Assembly (NCBI GenBank): GCA_965208025.1
Contig: OZ242302.1
Span: 1,488,001-1,552,000 of the forward strand
Source: Bin80 sp965208025
GTDB taxonomy: Bacteria; Bacteroidota; Rhodothermia; Rhodothermales; Bin80
DNA: 64,000 nucleotides
Reading direction: 5' to 3'
Both the position numbers and the translations under genes were made by a program. The stretch's first letter is position 1. Each line of letters opens with the position of its first letter. The notes beneath the pieces are model-generated. The model had not been told where the DNA came from and searched no databases. It worked only from the letters and a program-made list of their open reading frames with translations. This document shows positions 56,227 to 64,000 of this stretch, piece after piece.

Positions 56227-56898
56227 GTGTTCATTCGTATTGTTCAAACCAGCGCCGCACTATACACGATTGGTGTGGTATGTGTTCTCTTTTCCATGAG
56301 CCCAATTATAGCCCAGAGCCAAACAAGTGATCCAATTCGTGTTCTCTTTTTGGGTAATAGTCTCACTGCAGGGTATGGACTCCCAGGTCATCAGGCATTT
56401 CCTGCCTTATTGCAGGCTCGCGTGGACTCCCTTGAGTGGCCCGTCATGATGATTAACGCAGGTGTGAGTGGTGATACCTCCGCAGGAGGTCTAAGCCGAT
56501 TGGCGTGGCAACTACGAACCCCACCAGATGTACTCATGATTGCCTTAGGAGCAAATGACGGTTTGCGCGGACTTCCACCATCTCTAACCAGATCCAATCT
56601 GATTCAGATGATCACGCAGACTCGTGAGACCAACCCTGATGTTAAGATTCTGATTGCAGGCATGGAAGTTCCACCCAATATGGGGCCATCATTCCAGGAA
56701 GAGTTCAGAGATATATTTCCCTCGGTAGCGGACGAGATGAATACTGGACTCATCCCATTTCTTCTGGAGGGAGTGGCTGGAATCCGCGATTTGAATCAGT
56801 CAGATGGGATTCATCCTACTGCATTAGGTCAACAGAGGTTGGCGGAGAATGTTTGGGATGCGTTATACCCCCTCCTTCATGCCTATATCTCAAACTAA
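56227..56898 (+). CDS. tesA: TesA-like SGNH/GDSL esterase
   Basis: 223 residues with a signal peptide (about 1-30). Block I is FLGNSLTAGYGLP (Asn in place of the usual Asp before the catalytic Ser, common in this phylum), block III ALGANDGLRG, and block V DGIHPTALGQ with the catalytic Asp and His. Periplasmic esterase or lysophospholipase. Divergent from the YbbA-type ATPase with only 11 bases between start codons. Confidence 0.92.
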   Translation: MFIRIVQTSAALYTIGVVCVLFSMSPIIAQSQTSDPIRVLFLGNSLTAGYGLPGHQAFPALLQARVDSLEWPVMMINAGVSGDTSAGGLSRLAWQLRTPPDVLMIALGANDGLRGLPPSLTRSNLIQMITQTRETNPDVKILIAGMEVPPNMGPSFQEEFRDIFPSVADEMNTGLIPFLLEGVAGIRDLNQSDGIHPTALGQQRLAENVWDALYPLLHAYISN

Positions 56899-56910
56899 CA
56901 ATCTGACCGA

Positions 56911-57159
56911 TTATACCCGCCGCACCCATTTTGCTTGACGACAATACAAATTACGGTCGACGACAAAACTTTTTACGGTTTCAGGAATCCAATTGAAGGC
57001 CGCCATGATTGGAGCACGGAGACGATCATACTCCATACAGAAGGTCTCGTGGAAAAAGGTCAGCGCGGCAGCGATACCCGCAAAATGCTCCCGCTCTCGG
57101 ATTAGATTCCGAATCACATGGCGGTAATGAATGGAATGCTCCCCCGCTCCAAAAGACAC
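56911..57159 (-). CDS. Short unrecognised reading frame, possibly a mobile-element remnant
   Basis: 82 codons between tesA and the thioesterase gene. The part GEHSIHYRHVIRNLIREREHF weakly recalls the C-terminal HYRHVI region of IS21-type IstA, but the rest does not fit and no upstream continuation was found. Its 3' end contains two tandem copies of the 20-bp dispersed motif. It may be non-coding. Confidence 0.25.
   Translation of the reverse strand: MSFGAGEHSIHYRHVIRNLIREREHFAGIAAALTFFHETFCMEYDRLRAPIMAAFNWIPETVKSFVVDRNLYCRQAKWVRRV
56938..56979 (+). repeat. 20-bp dispersed motif, copies C2 and C1 in tandem
   Basis: C2 ACGACAATACAAATTACGGT (56938-56957) and C1 ACGACAAAACTTTTTACGGT (56960-56979), 22-bp period, four mismatches between them. 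Confidence 0.65.
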
Positions 57160-57271
57160 GGAGCAGATGACCTAACTTAGCGGATTGAACGTCTCAATTG
57201 GGAGTGGAGCCAGCATCCAAAGAAAAAGCCCCTTGACAACCTATGAGTTACGAAGAATGAGTGTGCAATTC

Positions 57272-57733
57272 TCAGTCATCCACGCGCCAGCCAAGTACCT
57301 GAGCTGGATCGCCAGCGATTAGAATCTCTTCGGGGAGGTGCACCAACGTCAAAGAAGCCTCAGACGCCAGAGTTCCATCTTGGAGGTAAATCATCCCCAC
57401 CGCCCTTCCATAACGGCCGCTCAAGGATTCCCGCTTTGCAACGATATGTAATGGCTCCTCAACAGGTACTGGATGACGATACTTCACGTCAAGGTGAACA
57501 GACATCATGAACATGTGGAAGTTCTCAATCAATGATACCCGTCCAACGATTTCGTCCAGAATTGCTGCCTGCACTCCACCATGAACGATCCCAGGGTACC
57601 CCTCAAATGACCGCGAAACAGTATAATGAGATTCAACCATGTCATCTCCGTTATCATAGAAAGACATGTAAAGGCCGTGAGGATTATTGCGCCCACACAC
57701 AAAACAGTTGTCGCTGTTCGGCTGCTTCTTCAC
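57272..57733 (-). CDS. PaaI-type hotdog thioesterase
   Basis: 153 residues. NCFVCGRNNPHGLYMSF at the N-terminus (CxxC-type pair seen in this subgroup) and YPGIVHGGVQAAILDEIVGRVSL, the HGG active loop with the catalytic Asp/Glu region of the hotdog fold. Hydrolyses an acyl-CoA thioester; substrate unknown. Starts two bases after the pntB stop, so it closes the pnt operon. Confidence 0.85.
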   Translation of the reverse strand: MKKQPNSDNCFVCGRNNPHGLYMSFYDNGDDMVESHYTVSRSFEGYPGIVHGGVQAAILDEIVGRVSLIENFHMFMMSVHLDVKYRHPVPVEEPLHIVAKRESLSGRYGRAVGMIYLQDGTLASEASLTLVHLPEEILIAGDPAQVLGWRVDD

Positions 57734-57735
57734 GG

Positions 57736-59130
57736 TCAGACGGCCTTAACCTCAGAAATCAACTCTGATACCGAGTCCTTCGCATCTCCAAAAAGCATTC
57801 GAGTATTTGGTTCAAAGAACAGCAAATTCTGTACGCCTGAATAACCAGGCCGCATGCTTCGCTTGAGGAAAATCACAGACTTCGCCTGATCCACGTTTAG
57901 GATTGGCATCCCAAAAATTGGACTTGATTGGTCATGGCGAGCAGCGGGATTGACAACATCATTCGCACCAATCACGAGTGCAACATCGGTGGAATCAAAC
58001 TCATGGTTGATTTCGTCCATTTCAAAAAGTGAATCATAAGGCACATTCGCTTCTGCCAAAAGGACATTCATATGGCCGGGCATGCGTCCAGCCACTGGAT
58101 GAACAGCATACTTTACCTCTACACCCTTCTCTTGCAACACATCAGCCAATTCCCTTACTTGGTGTTGTGCCTGTGCCACCGCCAATCCATATCCTGGCAC
58201 AATAATCACTTTCCTCGCATAACTGAGCATGATGGCGGTGTCATCTGGCGTCGTTGACGTGATGGTACGACCATCTGTCAGATGACCTTCACCAGCTTCA
58301 TCTGAGTCCCCTCCAACTCCCCCAACCACTACATGCAAGAACTTTCGGTTCATCGCAACACACATTGTGTTCGTGAGCATGATCCCAGAAGCTCCTACCA
58401 GGGCACCACTAATCACCAAAGCCGTATTTGACAAGACAAACCCAGTCGCCGAAGCAGCCAAACCAGATAATGCATTCAAGAAGGCTACAATCACAGGCAT
58501 ATCTGCTCCGCCAATTGGAAGAACAATCAATATGCCAAAGATCAATGATATACCAGCAAGAATCCCCATACACAGTATGAGATCTCCACCAAAAAATGTC
58601 CATACAATCGGTGCGATCATAGCGATCACGCAGACCACTAAAACAACATACCGTCCAGGCAAGATGATTGGGTTCCCGGTCATCTTTCCGCTAAGTTTCA
58701 TAAATGCAATGAAGCTCCCCGAGAATGTAACCATTCCCACTAATATACTCAGGTAAGGATACACACCTGGCGGGGCCTCTATCGCCTCACTCGGTTCTAA
58801 TACAATCCGTAAGATCTCTGCGGTAGCCACACACGCAGAGGCTAATCCACCAAATCCATTAAATGCCGCAACCAACTCGGGCATTGCAGTCATTTGAACC
58901 CGCTGCGCCATGACCCCACCAATCAAGCCGCCAACAACCAGACCGCCAACCATTTCAGCAGGAGTCAGAATTTCCTGTGAGAAAAGCGTAGCAATCACCG
59001 CGAGTAACATTCCTAATGCGGCGACCCGATTGCCCCGAAGCGCGGTTTTAGGAGATTGAAGCCTCTTTAATCCAACAATAAAGAGTATTGCGGAAAAAAG
59101 GTAAATCCCATGAATCAATCCCAAGGGCAT
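57736..59130 (-). CDS. pntB: Proton-translocating NAD(P) transhydrogenase, beta subunit
   Basis: 464 residues. About eight membrane helices in the first 270 residues, then the NADP(H)-binding domain III: VIIVPGYGLAVAQAQ, HPVAGRMPGHMNVLLAEANVPY, VALVIGANDVVNPAA and VFLKRSMRPGYSGVQNLLFF-type end. Couples proton flow to reduction of NADP+ by NADH in the inner membrane. Shares one base with pntAB. Confidence 0.95.
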   Translation of the reverse strand: MPLGLIHGIYLFSAILFIVGLKRLQSPKTALRGNRVAALGMLLAVIATLFSQEILTPAEMVGGLVVGGLIGGVMAQRVQMTAMPELVAAFNGFGGLASACVATAEILRIVLEPSEAIEAPPGVYPYLSILVGMVTFSGSFIAFMKLSGKMTGNPIILPGRYVVLVVCVIAMIAPIVWTFFGGDLILCMGILAGISLIFGILIVLPIGGADMPVIVAFLNALSGLAASATGFVLSNTALVISGALVGASGIMLTNTMCVAMNRKFLHVVVGGVGGDSDEAGEGHLTDGRTITSTTPDDTAIMLSYARKVIIVPGYGLAVAQAQHQVRELADVLQEKGVEVKYAVHPVAGRMPGHMNVLLAEANVPYDSLFEMDEINHEFDSTDVALVIGANDVVNPAARHDQSSPIFGMPILNVDQAKSVIFLKRSMRPGYSGVQNLLFFEPNTRMLFGDAKDSVSELISEVKAV

Positions 59131-59411
59131 TATTCGGCAGATTTTTTCTTGAACATCTGCAGCATACGACTGGTTACCATAAAGCCGCCGACCACGTTAA
59201 TTGTTGCTGCAATCAGGGCAACTACGCCGATCCACTTGGCCCATGTGCCTCCTACCATCCCGGCGGAGACCAATGCGCCAGTGATGGTAATTCCACTTAT
59301 GGCATTGGAACCAGACATCAGTGGAGTATGCAATGTTTGAGGGACCTTGCTAATAACCTCACGTCCGATAAACATCGCAAGTACAAAAAACGTTGTGAAC
59401 GGTGACATCAT
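59130..59411 (-). CDS. pntAB: NAD(P) transhydrogenase, alpha-2 subunit
   Basis: 93 residues with three to four membrane helices (MMSPFTTFFVLAMFIGREVISKVPQTLHTPLMSGSNAISGI is the diagnostic start). Corresponds to the C-terminal membrane part of single-chain PntA; the split three-subunit form is usual outside enterobacteria. Overlaps pntAA by four bases. Confidence 0.95.
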   Translation of the reverse strand: MMSPFTTFFVLAMFIGREVISKVPQTLHTPLMSGSNAISGITITGALVSAGMVGGTWAKWIGVVALIAATINVVGGFMVTSRMLQMFKKKSAE

Positions 59412-60544
59412 GTGCTCCGGGATTTGATTAGGCTACGAATACGCTCATGTACAATCTGTCCGTCGTGACATACACAAACGGAGTTGAATATTTCATCTTC
59501 AAAATTATATTGAAATGCGCCATCATTCATGAACTCATTGATCATGGCAGAAACCGTACGAGCGTACAAAAAACTTGCATCGGCAGGCACGGTGGATGGA
59601 AGATTGGTGGGGCCAATTATTTGAACCCCGTGATGTGTGACAACCTCATCTGGAACAGTGAGCGCACAATTTCCACCATTCGTAGCAGCAAGGTCAATAA
59701 TCAGGCTGCCCTGCTTCATAGCTTCAACTGCTTCCTGACTCACCAGATCAGGAGCTTTACGACCTGGAATCAGTGCCGTTGTGATCACAACGTCTGATTT
59801 AGCAAGATGAGGGACGAGCAGTTCAAGCTGCTGCTCTGCTTTGGCCGCCATCAATGCCTTGGCATAGCCGCCTTCATCCTGCATGTCTTCAACATCCAAA
59901 TCTAATTCAACAAACTGAGCTCCAAGACTTTTGATCTCCTCACGGGCAGCCTCACGAATATCATACCCCCATACACGAGCACCAAGCCGGCGAGCCGTGG
60001 CGATAGCCTGTAATCCTGCTACCCCTGCTCCAAGAATGGTCACATTCGCAGGGCGAACCGTCCCCGCCGCTGTCGTCAATAATGGAAAGAATCTCGGAAG
60101 ATGGTTAGCCGCAATTAAGGTCGCTTTATACCCTGACAAAGAAGCCATCGCACTGAGTGCGTCCATTTTCTGGGCTCTAGAAATCCTGGGGACAAGCTCC
60201 ATCGCTAATGCGGTCACTCCGCGATCAGCCAGTTTAACCATCCTCTCAGGAGCATCCAGAGGCCGTAGAAATCCGATCACAACCGACCGAGGATCAAGTT
60301 GATCAATCTCAGAGTCGGTTACCGGTCCGACCAATGCAACGATATCTGATTTCCACGCCTCTTCTTCTGATACGATATTCGCTCCTGCCTCTCTGAACTC
60401 GTCATCGCTGATTCCAGCGTTGAGGCCAGCACCAGACTGTACTTGAACCTCAAGCCCTTTCTGGGACAGCGATGATAAAACTTTAGGTACCAATGCTACG
60501 CGGCATTCGGTCGGATCTGAACCACGGACCACTCCTATTGTCAT
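59408..60544 (-). CDS. pntAA: NAD(P) transhydrogenase, alpha-1 subunit
   Basis: 378 residues from ATG 60544, which opens MTIGVVRGSDPTECRVALVP as in relatives; an ATG at 60583 would add 13 residues. NAD-binding domain I with SALSAMASLSGYKA, VTILGAGVAGLQAIATARRLGARVWGYDIR and TALIPGRKAPDLV. Soluble, docks on the membrane subunits. Starts 57 bases after serC. Confidence 0.94.
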   Translation of the reverse strand: MTIGVVRGSDPTECRVALVPKVLSSLSQKGLEVQVQSGAGLNAGISDDEFREAGANIVSEEEAWKSDIVALVGPVTDSEIDQLDPRSVVIGFLRPLDAPERMVKLADRGVTALAMELVPRISRAQKMDALSAMASLSGYKATLIAANHLPRFFPLLTTAAGTVRPANVTILGAGVAGLQAIATARRLGARVWGYDIREAAREEIKSLGAQFVELDLDVEDMQDEGGYAKALMAAKAEQQLELLVPHLAKSDVVITTALIPGRKAPDLVSQEAVEAMKQGSLIIDLAATNGGNCALTVPDEVVTHHGVQIIGPTNLPSTVPADASFLYARTVSAMINEFMNDGAFQYNFEDEIFNSVCVCHDGQIVHERIRSLIKSRST

Positions 60545-60600
60545 CAAATGTGGACTTGTTGAGCCGTGAACAAGGTGAGCCAACAGTTCTCAATCATCGC

Positions 60601-61680
60601 TTATCCACTGCGCTTTTCAAAATCTTGCATGAAATCAATCAAAACCTTAACAGACTCCAGTGGACATGCATTGTATATAGAAGCACGCATCCCACCAACT
60701 GACCTGTGTCCTTTGAGTGCCATTAACCCGTGCCCCGCAGCCTCTTGAATAAATTTGGGTTCCAGTTCTTCTTTGATCAGTCGAAAAGTGACATTCATGT
60801 TTGATCTGGAATCCTCTCTTGCCGTCCCATGAAAAAAATCGCTTGCATCAATTGCACGGTATAATATAGTAGCTTTTTGACGATTTACGTCCTCAATTCC
60901 AGCAATACCCCCTTGTTCCTCCAGCCAACTGAGCACCTTTTCTACAACATAAACTGCATAGACTGGAGGAGTGTTAAAACACTTCGCTGCATGGGTACCA
61001 TAATCCAACATCGTTGGCAACTGAGTATTCCGAGTCTCCATAAAACGGTTGTGGACCAATACAACAGTGACGCCAGCAGGTCCAATATTTTTTTGTGCCC
61101 CTGCATAAATCAACCCATACCGATCCACATCAATAGGGCGACTCAGGAAATCACTCGATGCATCACATACAAGTGGACAGTCGGTCGCTGGCGCATAGGC
61201 AAATTGAGTCCCGTAAATCGTATTGTTTGAAGTAAAGTGTAGGTAGGTATCTTTTGAATCTAGTTCCCATGAAGCTGGATCAGGGATGTAGTTGAATGAG
61301 GCATCAGCACTTGATGCAACCACACGCGCGGTACCAATTCGACTTGCCTCCGCATGGGCTTTCTTGGCCCAGGAACCTGTGATCAGGTAAGAAGCCTGTC
61401 GACCTGACGAAATAAAGTTTAGGGGCACTTGGTGGAACTGCATAGACGCTCCACCTCCCAAGAACAGGATATGCCAATCATCCGAGAGTTCCAAGAGACG
61501 GCGGAGGCGGTTACGGGCAGATGCTTCAATCTCCATGTACTCTGGCGATCTGTGAGAAATTTCCATTACAGATGCTCCCGTTTTCCCAATTACAGGAAGT
61601 TCTTCCCGCATTGAATGAAGAACTGGAAGCGGGAGTGTACCTGGTCCGGCAGAAAAGTTATGGAGGCGTTCAGAGTGCAT
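60601..61680 (-). CDS. serC: Phosphoserine aminotransferase
   Basis: 359 residues. NFSAGPGTLPLPVL start, GGGASMQFHQVPLNF, SWAKKAHAEA, PLVCDASSDFLSRPID and YAGAQKNIGPAG with the PLP lysine. Second step of serine synthesis, transferring an amino group to 3-phosphohydroxypyruvate. Lies four bases after serA. Confidence 0.96.
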   Translation of the reverse strand: MHSERLHNFSAGPGTLPLPVLHSMREELPVIGKTGASVMEISHRSPEYMEIEASARNRLRRLLELSDDWHILFLGGGASMQFHQVPLNFISSGRQASYLITGSWAKKAHAEASRIGTARVVASSADASFNYIPDPASWELDSKDTYLHFTSNNTIYGTQFAYAPATDCPLVCDASSDFLSRPIDVDRYGLIYAGAQKNIGPAGVTVVLVHNRFMETRNTQLPTMLDYGTHAAKCFNTPPVYAVYVVEKVLSWLEEQGGIAGIEDVNRQKATILYRAIDASDFFHGTAREDSRSNMNVTFRLIKEELEPKFIQEAAGHGLMALKGHRSVGGMRASIYNACPLESVKVLIDFMQDFEKRSG

Positions 61681-61684
61681 AAGT

Positions 61685-62887
61685 TTAGAGTTTAATTTCA
61701 GAAATGGCGATTACATCCCGAATCTCTTTTAACGAACTGAACAGCTCGTCTGAGGGAGTACCCACCACACGAATTCTGGCAACTGCTGCATTTGCAGAAC
61801 CAATGAAGACTTGGTTTTCCATCTCCTGAACATTCAGGTCATGGGTTCGGATTAGATCCAGAATACGTGCCAGAACACCCACCTTGTCTATATGTCGAAT
61901 TGTCAACAGGTGCGTGGCAGAGGATTGGACTGCAATGTTCACACAGTTGGGTACAATGCCATGTTTTGAGTAGGTCTCAATGACATGTGCGGCTGCATCT
62001 GCGGTGGCACTCTGCGCCTCGGCAGTAGATGCTCCAATGTGGTGAGTAAGATAGACGGAAGGGTGTTCGGATAATTTTGTTTGAAGAGCTCCTGATTTGT
62101 AGGAGGGCTCATCTACAAATACATCTAGTGCAGCACGAACTCCCTTATGATCCAGAGCCTCAATCAATGCAGCCTCGTCCACGATACTCCCGCGAGCGGT
62201 ATTGATAAAGAATGATCCCGGTTTGACGGCCGCGAAGAAGTCTTTACCAATAAACCGGAAGGTTTCTGGCGTCGCAGCCATATGGATTGAAATAATATCA
62301 GACTGATTGGCAACTTCAATTGAACTCGTAGCATACTTGACTCCTAGCTCCTCGGCATGTTCACGGGTAAGTGAGCGGCTCCATGCGATGACCTCTAATC
62401 CTAACCCCCTCGCCATTTGAGACACAAGCCGTCCAATCTTCCCCATTCCCACGAGTCCTAGCCGCCTTCCCTTTAGTCCGTGAGCCCCAGAGTAGTCACT
62501 CTTTCTCCATTGACCTGCTCGGGCATCTGAGACATTATCAGGGATCCAGCGATCCAATGAGACCATTAAACCAATGGTTAATTCAGCTACTGCATGTGCA
62601 TTTTTGCCCGGGCAATTTGCAACAAATATCCCAAACTCAGATGCGGCCTCTGTGTCAATTGAATCATACCCGGATCCAGCCCTCACAATCAGTTCAAGGG
62701 AGGATGCATGTTCCATCATCTCGCGAGTCACACGGGTAGATCGAACCACCAACGACTCCGAACCATGAGAAACCAGAGCTTCCTGTAATTTGGTACCTGA
62801 GCAATTTTCAACTGCCACCACATGCCCTGCCTTTTTTAAAGCATCAATACTCTGTTCGGGTAATTGATCAGCAACGAGTACGCGCAT
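61685..62887 (-). CDS. serA: D-3-phosphoglycerate dehydrogenase
   Basis: 400 residues. NAD domain GLVGMGKIGRLVSQMARGLGLEVIAWSRS, catalytic Arg in NTARGSIVDEAAL, Glu in DVFVDEP and His in LTHHIGASTAEAQ. A C-terminal ACT domain (about residues 325-400, LLTIRHIDKVGVLARILDLI) suggests serine or other amino-acid feedback. First step of serine synthesis. One-base overlap with the DUF1015 gene. Confidence 0.96.
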   Translation of the reverse strand: MRVLVADQLPEQSIDALKKAGHVVAVENCSGTKLQEALVSHGSESLVVRSTRVTREMMEHASSLELIVRAGSGYDSIDTEAASEFGIFVANCPGKNAHAVAELTIGLMVSLDRWIPDNVSDARAGQWRKSDYSGAHGLKGRRLGLVGMGKIGRLVSQMARGLGLEVIAWSRSLTREHAEELGVKYATSSIEVANQSDIISIHMAATPETFRFIGKDFFAAVKPGSFFINTARGSIVDEAALIEALDHKGVRAALDVFVDEPSYKSGALQTKLSEHPSVYLTHHIGASTAEAQSATADAAAHVIETYSKHGIVPNCVNIAVQSSATHLLTIRHIDKVGVLARILDLIRTHDLNVQEMENQVFIGSANAAVARIRVVGTPSDELFSSLKEIRDVIAISEIKL

Positions 62888-64000
62888 CAGTTACCAAAGA
62901 TATGAATCAGAAGTCCGCTTCGTAGTTTGGGCTCAAACCATGTAGATTTAGGTGGCATGAGTTCCTGCGCATCCGACACACTTAGGAGTTGATCCATACT
63001 GGTCGGAAACATAGAGAATGCGACTGTGCCTGGAGTAGAGTTGACCCGTTGTACCAACGCATCGGTTCCACGAATCCCTCCTACAAATGTGATATTGGGA
63101 TCTGTACGCTGATCCTTGATTCCAAGAATTGGCTCCAGAATGAACTCTCCAAGACGGGCAACATCCAGTTGATCTGCTACACCTGTTTTCTTTGATGACG
63201 GCAGTGTGATTGAGTGCCAAGCGCCGTTTGCATAGAGGGATACCTCTCCGCCAGTAGCTGGGGTGGCCTTGCCAGTATTCTGTTGGAGCGCTCCGATCTT
63301 GTCAATTTCATGGAGTAGTTTTGCAGCATCTGATACATGGATGACCCGATTATAAGGAAGAATTTTTGTGCTGCTCACTGGAAAACATACAGCAGGAAAG
63401 TAATCGCTTCCTGAAATCCTATCCTCTGCCCATGCTTTCCAGGCGGCTTCGCATCGGTGATGTCCATCAGCAATGTAGAGTGGATGTACATCAGCAAACG
63501 CCTTCACTAAACCATGAGGATCCGCAAATTTCCATATCGTGTGCTGGACTCCGTCCACAGCAATAAAATCGTAGAGTGGCTCTGTCTGTGTACAGGCATC
63601 CATCATCTGAAGTACAGGTGCATGATCCCTGAATACCAGATTGACGGGTTCCGCATGGGCGGACTGCTCACGAATATGACGGGTTCGATCGGCAACCTTT
63701 GGAGGACGAGTTTTTTCGTGCTTGAGAATTGCACCATTCTGATAATCGTGTACAGATACGAGCCCATAAATGCCAACTTGTTCATATTCATCCACCTTGA
63801 GACGATAAGCATAGAGGGCATCTTCTGCTTCCGTCACACTTAATTGACTGGAGGCAAACTGGCGTAGATTTTCTGCACCTTTTTGATACACCTCACTATC
63901 ATATTCACCTACGCCCAAGGGTAAATCAATTTCTGGACGAATGACATGCAAAAAACTGTCTGGATTTCCCTTGGCCAGTTCACGAGCCTCAGCCACGCTA
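62887..64000 (-). CDS. DUF1015 family protein (N-terminus outside window)
   Basis: At least 371 codons; the frame is open to the window edge, and AEARELAKGNPDSFLHVIRPEIDLP is a conserved internal segment near residue 30-55 of the family, so the true start lies beyond 64000. VFRDHAPVLQMMD, YIADGHHRCEAAW (the conserved HHR site) and a C-terminal LLIHIF are family signatures. DUF1015 genes recur beside serA/serC; the related SbnI/SerK enzymes are free-serine kinases, which is a plausible but unproven role here. Confidence 0.88.
   Translation of the reverse strand, partial: SVAEARELAKGNPDSFLHVIRPEIDLPLGVGEYDSEVYQKGAENLRQFASSQLSVTEAEDALYAYRLKVDEYEQVGIYGLVSVHDYQNGAILKHEKTRPPKVADRTRHIREQSAHAEPVNLVFRDHAPVLQMMDACTQTEPLYDFIAVDGVQHTIWKFADPHGLVKAFADVHPLYIADGHHRCEAAWKAWAEDRISGSDYFPAVCFPVSSTKILPYNRVIHVSDAAKLLHEIDKIGALQQNTGKATPATGGEVSLYANGAWHSITLPSSKKTGVADQLDVARLGEFILEPILGIKDQRTDPNITFVGGIRGTDALVQRVNSTPGTVAFSMFPTSMDQLLSVSDAQELMPPKSTWFEPKLRSGLLIHIFGN

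Noticed and set aside
1..64000. CRISPR array
   Set aside because: No regularly spaced direct repeats with unique spacers were seen on either strand; the only tandem repeats are the collagen tract and the short IS-end repeats.

Overview
The window most likely comes from a bacterium of the Bacteroidota/Rhodothermota/Balneolota group. The signs are a TonB-receptor-like protein with a carboxypeptidase-regulatory plug, a PorD/DUF4835-type secretion accessory protein, a zinc-less DksA-type regulator, a 6-bladed beta-propeller protein, a split proton-translocating transhydrogenase, and mostly weak or absent Shine-Dalgarno sequences. This is inferred from gene content; no rRNA or other phylogenetic marker was compared.

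Layout. (1) 1-8970: the end of an extended-SDR gene, then a long minus-strand block of envelope and housekeeping genes (outer-membrane receptor, M23 peptidase, peptide deformylase, DUF411, DUF4835, a large HExxH/propeller/barrel protein), headed by tRNA-Ser(CGA). (2) 8971-27233: an insertion-sequence island. It holds an IS1380 transposase gene cut in frame by an IS5-like element, a second near-identical copy of that element, an intact-looking IS4-type element whose transposase carries a DruA-like (DUF4338) N-terminal half, and a four-level nest: an IS110 element inside an IS21 element, inside a 1.55-kb DDE element, inside an IS1634-like gene. Target-site duplications and restored reading frames establish the order of the outer three insertions. 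A truncated XRE-ImmA gene closes the island. (3) 27788-40047: two photolyase-type genes flanking a DUF2256 gene, then alaS, a DUF4097 protein, and a thiolase / YyaL-like / glycerate kinase operon. (4) 40048-46901: a second, lighter accessory region with a collagen-like lipoprotein, a secreted DinB protein, a TctC-type lipoprotein, a decayed XRE-ImmA gene, and a hipBA module whose hipA is split by one stop codon. (5) 47193-64000: dense core operons, lolD-ybbP-yggS-punA-ileS-dksA-lspA with divergent tesA, and DUF1015-serA-serC-pntAA-pntAB-pntB-thioesterase.

The most unusual signals are the IS nest; the DruA-IS4 fusion with complete ends but a Lys where the catalytic Glu is expected; four accessory genes each interrupted by a TGA that replaces a probable CGA arginine codon and is followed by T; a start codon only four bases past the mature 3' end of a tRNA; and a 20-bp motif found at three dispersed sites.
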